Source: Actinomycetes bacterium (GTDB taxonomy: Bacteria; Actinomycetota; Acidimicrobiia; Acidimicrobiales; JAKAVM01). Taken from it: a stretch of DNA of 34,341 nt. The translations under genes and the position numbers were made by a program. The notes under the pieces are model-generated. The model did no database searches and was not told the origin of the DNA. It was given only the letters and a program-made list of their open reading frames with translations. The DNA is taken from NCBI GenBank assembly GCA_021827485.1, contig JAKAVM010000089.1:1-34341 (forward strand), read 5' to 3'. Of the stretch, positions 29,742-34,341 are shown in pieces; within the stretch, counting starts at the first letter, position 1; each line of letters opens with the position of its first letter.

Positions 29742-29760
29742 CTTAGTCTACATGACTAAG
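29742..29760. promoter_or_regulatory. Inverted repeat CTTAGTC-TACAT-GACTAAG, candidate antitoxin operator
   Basis: Perfect 7-bp arms 4 bp upstream of the antitoxin start. Confidence 0.55.
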
Positions 29761-29811
29761 TCTATACTGTCAATACCCAGTAAAGTTAGCTGTTCGGAGC
29801 CAATCTTCTGG

Positions 29812-31380
29812 CTAGGGGGTCAGGTATATAAATCCGTAGGCTTCATCTCGGAATGCAATATTTGCCTGCTCTAGATAAGGGTTCCAGCTTTCTGTGATCT
29901 GTGGGTCAGATTCCTCCATGCCATGGTCTGCAACTAGGAAAATAGCGGTTTCGTCAAGCAGTCCTCGCCTCGCAATTACACTGAGAATTTCACCTATGCG
30001 AGCATCGGTTTCCTCTAGGGCCAGACGAGATAGCTCGGAGTGTGGTCCTGTGTCATGGAAAACAGAATCAATAAGCGGCATATTGATCCAACAAAAATCA
30101 GGAACCTCCATCTTCGTATCATACAGTTCTCCACCCCACAGCCCACACCCGTGATTGAGTACCATAGTGTCGGCCACAACCCCGAATCGAGTGTGCGGCG
30201 AAAAATCCGCGACCTCAGGGTGTGCTAAAGGAAACGGACCCGCAAGATCTGGCATTATGTCCATCTGCTTGCCTTGACGGAAAAACTCAAAAGTTGACCA
30301 ATCTGCTCCGGTGTCTGCCGGTTCATTGACCGAATAACTAATTACATCGGGTCGGGAGCGTTTGAGCGCTTGGTGGATCGTCTCGGTACCAGGGGAGAGC
30401 CACTGCATTGCGGTATGCCAGGTGGTAATGGATTCTGTAACTATTTGTGTTTGGGTCTCTCTGTCCCACCAAGCATTGTGCAGTACACCGTGATGTGCTG
30501 GAAAGCAACCGGTCATTAGGGAAGTATGGTTGGCTAGCGTAACAGTAGGTAGAGTTGAGATTGCTCCATAGCGAAAAGCCATACCTCGGTTTATCAATCC
30601 AGTTATCGTTGGGACTTGACCCAGTTTAGATGCATCATAAAGCACATTTGCATTGCATCCATCAAGGAGAAACACCAATACCCTCTTGGGAAGATAATCG
30701 TGATCGATAATCGACTCAATAACCGTACCATCCTGCCGGGATAGATAAAGACCATTTGGGCAATGGAGACCGTTCGGACCAATACCGGCGCCCTTTTTGC
30801 TGTTCATTAGTTCCAGAATGGTCGGTGCAACATCAATCAACCTACAGTGGCCATCAATTAGACCTAGGTTTCTGATTCCGGGTCCGCAGGCGATAAAGGG
30901 TGCACGAGCCTGTATTACACTTAGCGATCCATGATTGCCAATGTTGGTGTCGTACTTATGCTGGGCGGTGTGAAGAGCCACTATATCAGGCGCGCATGGG
31001 TGATCGAATACTTGAGATATGTGTTCAAACGCATAGGGATAGCTGTTAATTTGCCTATTGGGAAATTTGTTTTCCAATTCAGCCTTCAATGGGGAAAAGT
31101 GATCAACAGCCTGAATACCTATCGGATTACGACCATCTAGTGATTCGATACTAAAGTCTATTTTGTCTCCATCCATTCCTCGTCGAAAGGCGACGGATCC
31201 ATCTTGGGATTGAACTATAAATAGGTTAGGCTCAGGATTCCACGCAACCAACTCAACGAGGTGAGAAAGTTTGTCACTTGTTAGAATACCAAGAGAGTTA
31301 TTCAGCGCAGCTTTATCTAGTACGGTGTTCTTTGCGTGTTTGTATGCATAGTTGGAAGGCATGTCCTGCAACATTTTCAT
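29812..31380 (-). CDS. Alkaline phosphatase / type I phosphodiesterase-nucleotide pyrophosphatase superfamily protein
   Basis: VLVFLLDGCNANVLYD, STLPTVTLANHTSLMTGCFPAHHGVLHNAWWD, FLVADHGMEES. Confidence 0.88.
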   Translation of the reverse strand: MKMLQDMPSNYAYKHAKNTVLDKAALNNSLGILTSDKLSHLVELVAWNPEPNLFIVQSQDGSVAFRRGMDGDKIDFSIESLDGRNPIGIQAVDHFSPLKAELENKFPNRQINSYPYAFEHISQVFDHPCAPDIVALHTAQHKYDTNIGNHGSLSVIQARAPFIACGPGIRNLGLIDGHCRLIDVAPTILELMNSKKGAGIGPNGLHCPNGLYLSRQDGTVIESIIDHDYLPKRVLVFLLDGCNANVLYDASKLGQVPTITGLINRGMAFRYGAISTLPTVTLANHTSLMTGCFPAHHGVLHNAWWDRETQTQIVTESITTWHTAMQWLSPGTETIHQALKRSRPDVISYSVNEPADTGADWSTFEFFRQGKQMDIMPDLAGPFPLAHPEVADFSPHTRFGVVADTMVLNHGCGLWGGELYDTKMEVPDFCWINMPLIDSVFHDTGPHSELSRLALEETDARIGEILSVIARRGLLDETAIFLVADHGMEESDPQITESWNPYLEQANIAFRDEAYGFIYLTP

Positions 31381-31402
31381 GACCTATCGTATCTCGAAAA
31401 TG

Positions 31403-32851
31403 CTAGGTAAGGTTATCTCCGTGGAATACATACGCTTTTGTAGTGCGGCCTCTGGTAAACCAGGCAAAGGCGAAACCGAGGCCGAGCAATGCTCCGATAG
31501 TTTCGTCAATACCATTTCCAATAGCTCTGGGACCATATACAAAAAATGCTACCAGTAAGATGCCCATTAGTAGGGTGGATAGCGCCGATGCAACCGCCAA
31601 AGCCCGGTGGGAATGGGGTTGAATTTGAACATCAGGTAAACGCTTGTGGCCAATGGTCAAGAAAACTAGTGCGGTGAGCGAGTCAAAGAAAAACTCAGCC
31701 AGCAAGAAGAAACCTGCGCTAGAAAGTACAAGTGTGAAAAATGAACTAAGTGAACCGACAAAAAGTTGCAGAGTAACAATCACGAGAGCTAGTCCCAAGC
31801 TGACTATGATTGCAAAAAATGGGACTGCATTTCTATTGAGGGTTGCAAATCTTGGTGGAATGAGGTTTTCTCGCCCCATAGCAAAAAGAGCTCTAGTCAA
31901 GATAAAGGTGGTGAGCCAAAGACCACCAGCGGTTGAAAGAAGTATCGGGATAAGAATTAGCCAAGGTTCCCCCGGGACTAACCGCTGAGACCATATCGCT
32001 AGAGGATCTTGAGCGTTGGCCAAGCTGTGGAGAGGAGTTTCTGCCAACATCAACGGATACAGGATAGCATAGAACATTAGCGCTCCAAGCGCCCCAATAA
32101 TGCCACCTAGCCCAGGATGTTCTCTGGGTTTGATAGATTCTTCAGCAGCGTAACTGTCGATCTCCCAGCCATCAAGGATAGTTGCCGCTATTACTGCGAC
32201 TATAAGTATTCCGCCAATCGGAGGAGGGCCAAAGTGAATCGGGACCGCAATGGTCGGAAGTTTGGCAAGTCCAACAATTGCAAAGCTAACGAGAGCAATC
32301 ATTTCAACAGCGAAGAAAATTTGGGTAATCCTAGCGGTTGGCTTGGCTCCAAGCAGTAAGGGTATGGCTGCGAATACAATCCAGAAAATTGTAACCAACA
32401 ACTCAATGATCTGGGTTGGATGGTAGTGCGGCGCAACAATTGCTAGCGTATAGGTGCCTGCTGGTATCGCAATAGGAGGTATGGATATAAAGTACGCAAG
32501 AATGAGTATCCATGCTTGATAGCGAGAGATGCTCTTGCCAAGGACTCGTGCTGACCAGTGATAGGATGCTCCTGAATTGGGAAAGTGCCGATTGAGTAAC
32601 CGAAAAACAAAGCTCGACACGATAAAAGGAACCGCTAGGATTGCAATAGCTGGTAACGTCCACCAGCCAGCAATGGCTGCCATCACTCCTCCGGTTGCGG
32701 CCACCGAGAACATTGGACCGACACTGGACACCGACAACGGAATTAGGTCGTGGAGTCGGAAAGACTGAGCAAGTTTCCCACTTTGGTCCAGAGTCTTGTT
32801 ATCGACCAATACGTTGGCTGAGTCTGGGGCAACTTGATCATCCGGCCGCAC
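31403..32851 (-). CDS. APC-superfamily amino acid permease
   Basis: About 12 TM segments, N-terminal LIPLSVSSVGPMFSVAATGGVMA, RLLNRHFPNSGASYHWSARVLG, EESIKPREHPGLGGIIG. Confidence 0.88.
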   Translation of the reverse strand: MRPDDQVAPDSANVLVDNKTLDQSGKLAQSFRLHDLIPLSVSSVGPMFSVAATGGVMAAIAGWWTLPAIAILAVPFIVSSFVFRLLNRHFPNSGASYHWSARVLGKSISRYQAWILILAYFISIPPIAIPAGTYTLAIVAPHYHPTQIIELLVTIFWIVFAAIPLLLGAKPTARITQIFFAVEMIALVSFAIVGLAKLPTIAVPIHFGPPPIGGILIVAVIAATILDGWEIDSYAAEESIKPREHPGLGGIIGALGALMFYAILYPLMLAETPLHSLANAQDPLAIWSQRLVPGEPWLILIPILLSTAGGLWLTTFILTRALFAMGRENLIPPRFATLNRNAVPFFAIIVSLGLALVIVTLQLFVGSLSSFFTLVLSSAGFFLLAEFFFDSLTALVFLTIGHKRLPDVQIQPHSHRALAVASALSTLLMGILLVAFFVYGPRAIGNGIDETIGALLGLGFAFAWFTRGRTTKAYVFHGDNLT

Positions 32852-32859
32852 GGTCTCAA

Positions 32860-32985
32860 GCTAACACTTTCTAGGTGTTATTGCAATCTGTTAGCAATAA
32901 CGCTAGGGCCTATAGGAGGATTTCCATCAGCCTTAGGTTACGGCGTGCCCGCCCCGGTCGGCGGGCGCTGGGTTGCTAACACTTT
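32860..32985. repeat. Direct repeat gctaacacttt flanking two strong hairpins
   Basis: gctaacacttt at 32860-32870 and 32975-32985. Hairpins GTTATTGC(9 nt)GCAATAAC at 32877-32901 and GCCCGCC(6 nt)GGCGGGC at 32947-32966. Confidence 0.7.
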
Positions 32986-33186
32986 AGGAGGTTTCTAAGA
33001 AATTTTGTCGTGCAAGAACTTTGTAAGAAAAGTGAAAGGTATCCAGCAAGATAGGCAGGTGATAATAAGCCTTGGGACATCTACTTTTTAGCCAACTTTT
33101 TGGTGTGAATAGATAAGTTGTTCTCAAGTAAAGCAGCGATAAGGAAGGAGTTTTGTGAATGCGAAACTTCTTTATGAAAGGAATGT

Positions 33187-33429
33187 ATGTCACTAGCACT
33201 AGCAGAAAAAACGGAAATGTACGATACGGATTTAGGTACCGAGGCGGCGGATCTACTCCTATCTAGAATGCGATTTCCGCAACAAGTAAAGCTTTCTTTG
33301 GAGGAAATCTTCGATATTTCATCGGCAATCGATGCGGTTCGTGCATCCATTGTCGGGATAGGACTTGATGTTCAGGTTAAAGTTCTAAAGGAGGTGGTCG
33401 AGAAGATAGAAGCGAAACTCACCCTATAA
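33187..33429 (+). CDS. Small hypothetical protein (80 aa)
   Basis: ATG with upstream AAAGGA. Amphipathic, acidic/basic composition. Followed by a convergent lipase gene. Confidence 0.5.
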   Translation: MSLALAEKTEMYDTDLGTEAADLLLSRMRFPQQVKLSLEEIFDISSAIDAVRASIVGIGLDVQVKVLKEVVEKIEAKLTL

Positions 33430-33454
33430 CAAACACAACTAGTATTTCATCAAA

Positions 33455-34341
33455 CTATATATTGCCTAAGGAGCCAATTACCGGCAGTACAAGCGTACAA
33501 GGCGGCTTGTAATTAGGGTCGTTGGCTCCAAGGGCATTCACGACGAGCCCGAGCGTTACAGGGTCGTAAACAATCCCAGCATGCTCAGTAAAGTCAATAG
33601 CGCAGTCGTTTTGTAGCGTTATATTTTGGACGTTAGATGCTGTAGGGAGGAAAGCGTTTGTATAAGGCGTGATTACTTCGTCATATATTGACTCGATATT
33701 TATATAAGAGACCTGCGGCGAGGTTCCACCTCCAGCGTTGAGCGCGGTTATAAAGCTAGAACCTTGCTCTTGCTGACCAAAAGACACTGGAAGTTGCGAA
33801 TTAATCCCCGTTAGTAAGGGGACTCCGAGAAGGCTAGAAAAGTCATTTCCCAACGTTACCAGTCCGTCAAAGGTTGTTCCTTTGTTTGGAGGAGCTATCG
33901 CGATAAGCGTGTGCACCTCCGAAGCCCCTCCTAGGTTTTGGATGAAATACCTTGGCATCATACCACCTTGAGAGTGACCAACAATATCGACTTGGGATGC
34001 ACCTGTAGATTTCAGCACTTTAGAAATAAAAGTCGCTAGCGTTTGAGCAGATGTTGCAATATCGCCGAGTCCATAAAAGGGGCCAATATTGCCTCCGTAG
34101 TCTAGTGCATATACGCAGTAACCTGCATTGGCCAACATCGGGGAGAGTGCTTGCCAGGTAAATGCAGCATTGAGTATCGTACCATGGACGAGCACTACCG
34201 GATATGGGTGTTGAGCGCTTGGTTTGCAGGACCAATTGTTAGATCCCGGTGGCATTGAAGAGGGGTCCGCCAAATCTTCTTTCAGGCCAGTAGCAATCGT
34301 ACCTATTGGAAGTTGCGGTGAAGATGAATTCTGAGATCGGA
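33455..34341 (-). CDS. Secreted lipase/esterase-like alpha/beta hydrolase, 5' end outside the window
   Basis: YPVVLVHGT, DIVGHSQGGMMPRYFIQNLGG, IAIAPPNKGTTF, DFTEHAGIVYDPVTLGLV. The frame stays open to the window edge. Confidence 0.85.
   Translation of the reverse strand, partial: RSQNSSSPQLPIGTIATGLKEDLADPSSMPPGSNNWSCKPSAQHPYPVVLVHGTILNAAFTWQALSPMLANAGYCVYALDYGGNIGPFYGLGDIATSAQTLATFISKVLKSTGASQVDIVGHSQGGMMPRYFIQNLGGASEVHTLIAIAPPNKGTTFDGLVTLGNDFSSLLGVPLLTGINSQLPVSFGQQEQGSSFITALNAGGGTSPQVSYINIESIYDEVITPYTNAFLPTASNVQNITLQNDCAIDFTEHAGIVYDPVTLGLVVNALGANDPNYKPPCTLVLPVIGSLGNI

Overview
This is a chromosomal window from a moderate-GC actinobacterium. The gene order manB / Trm112-like / SIS isomerase / ahcY / hpf / secA / prfB / ftsE / ftsX resembles the actinobacterial secA1-sahH-manB neighbourhood, possibly from an Acidimicrobiia-like lineage (inference). 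The core genes also include ftsH, a CPBP protease, nfo, a LOG-family protein and several metabolic or transport genes. Accessory content comprises three PIN-toxin TA modules, a DUF222/HNH protein and a decayed Ycf48/BNR-like lipoprotein pseudogene. The most unusual signal is a recurrent set of near-perfect, roughly three-copy tandem repeats (units of 50, 41, 49 and 14 bp) at gene boundaries. At vapB-vapC and at ftsX-nfo the repeated unit carries the TTG start codon and first codons of the downstream gene. Each extra copy therefore creates a decoy mini-ORF (14 or 15 aa) whose stop codon lies next to, or just inside, the next copy's start. Other notable items are an in-frame fusion of a GT-C/PTPS-related membrane protein to a complete phosphomannomutase, a probable comF remnant upstream of hpf, and operator-like palindromes in front of all three TA modules.
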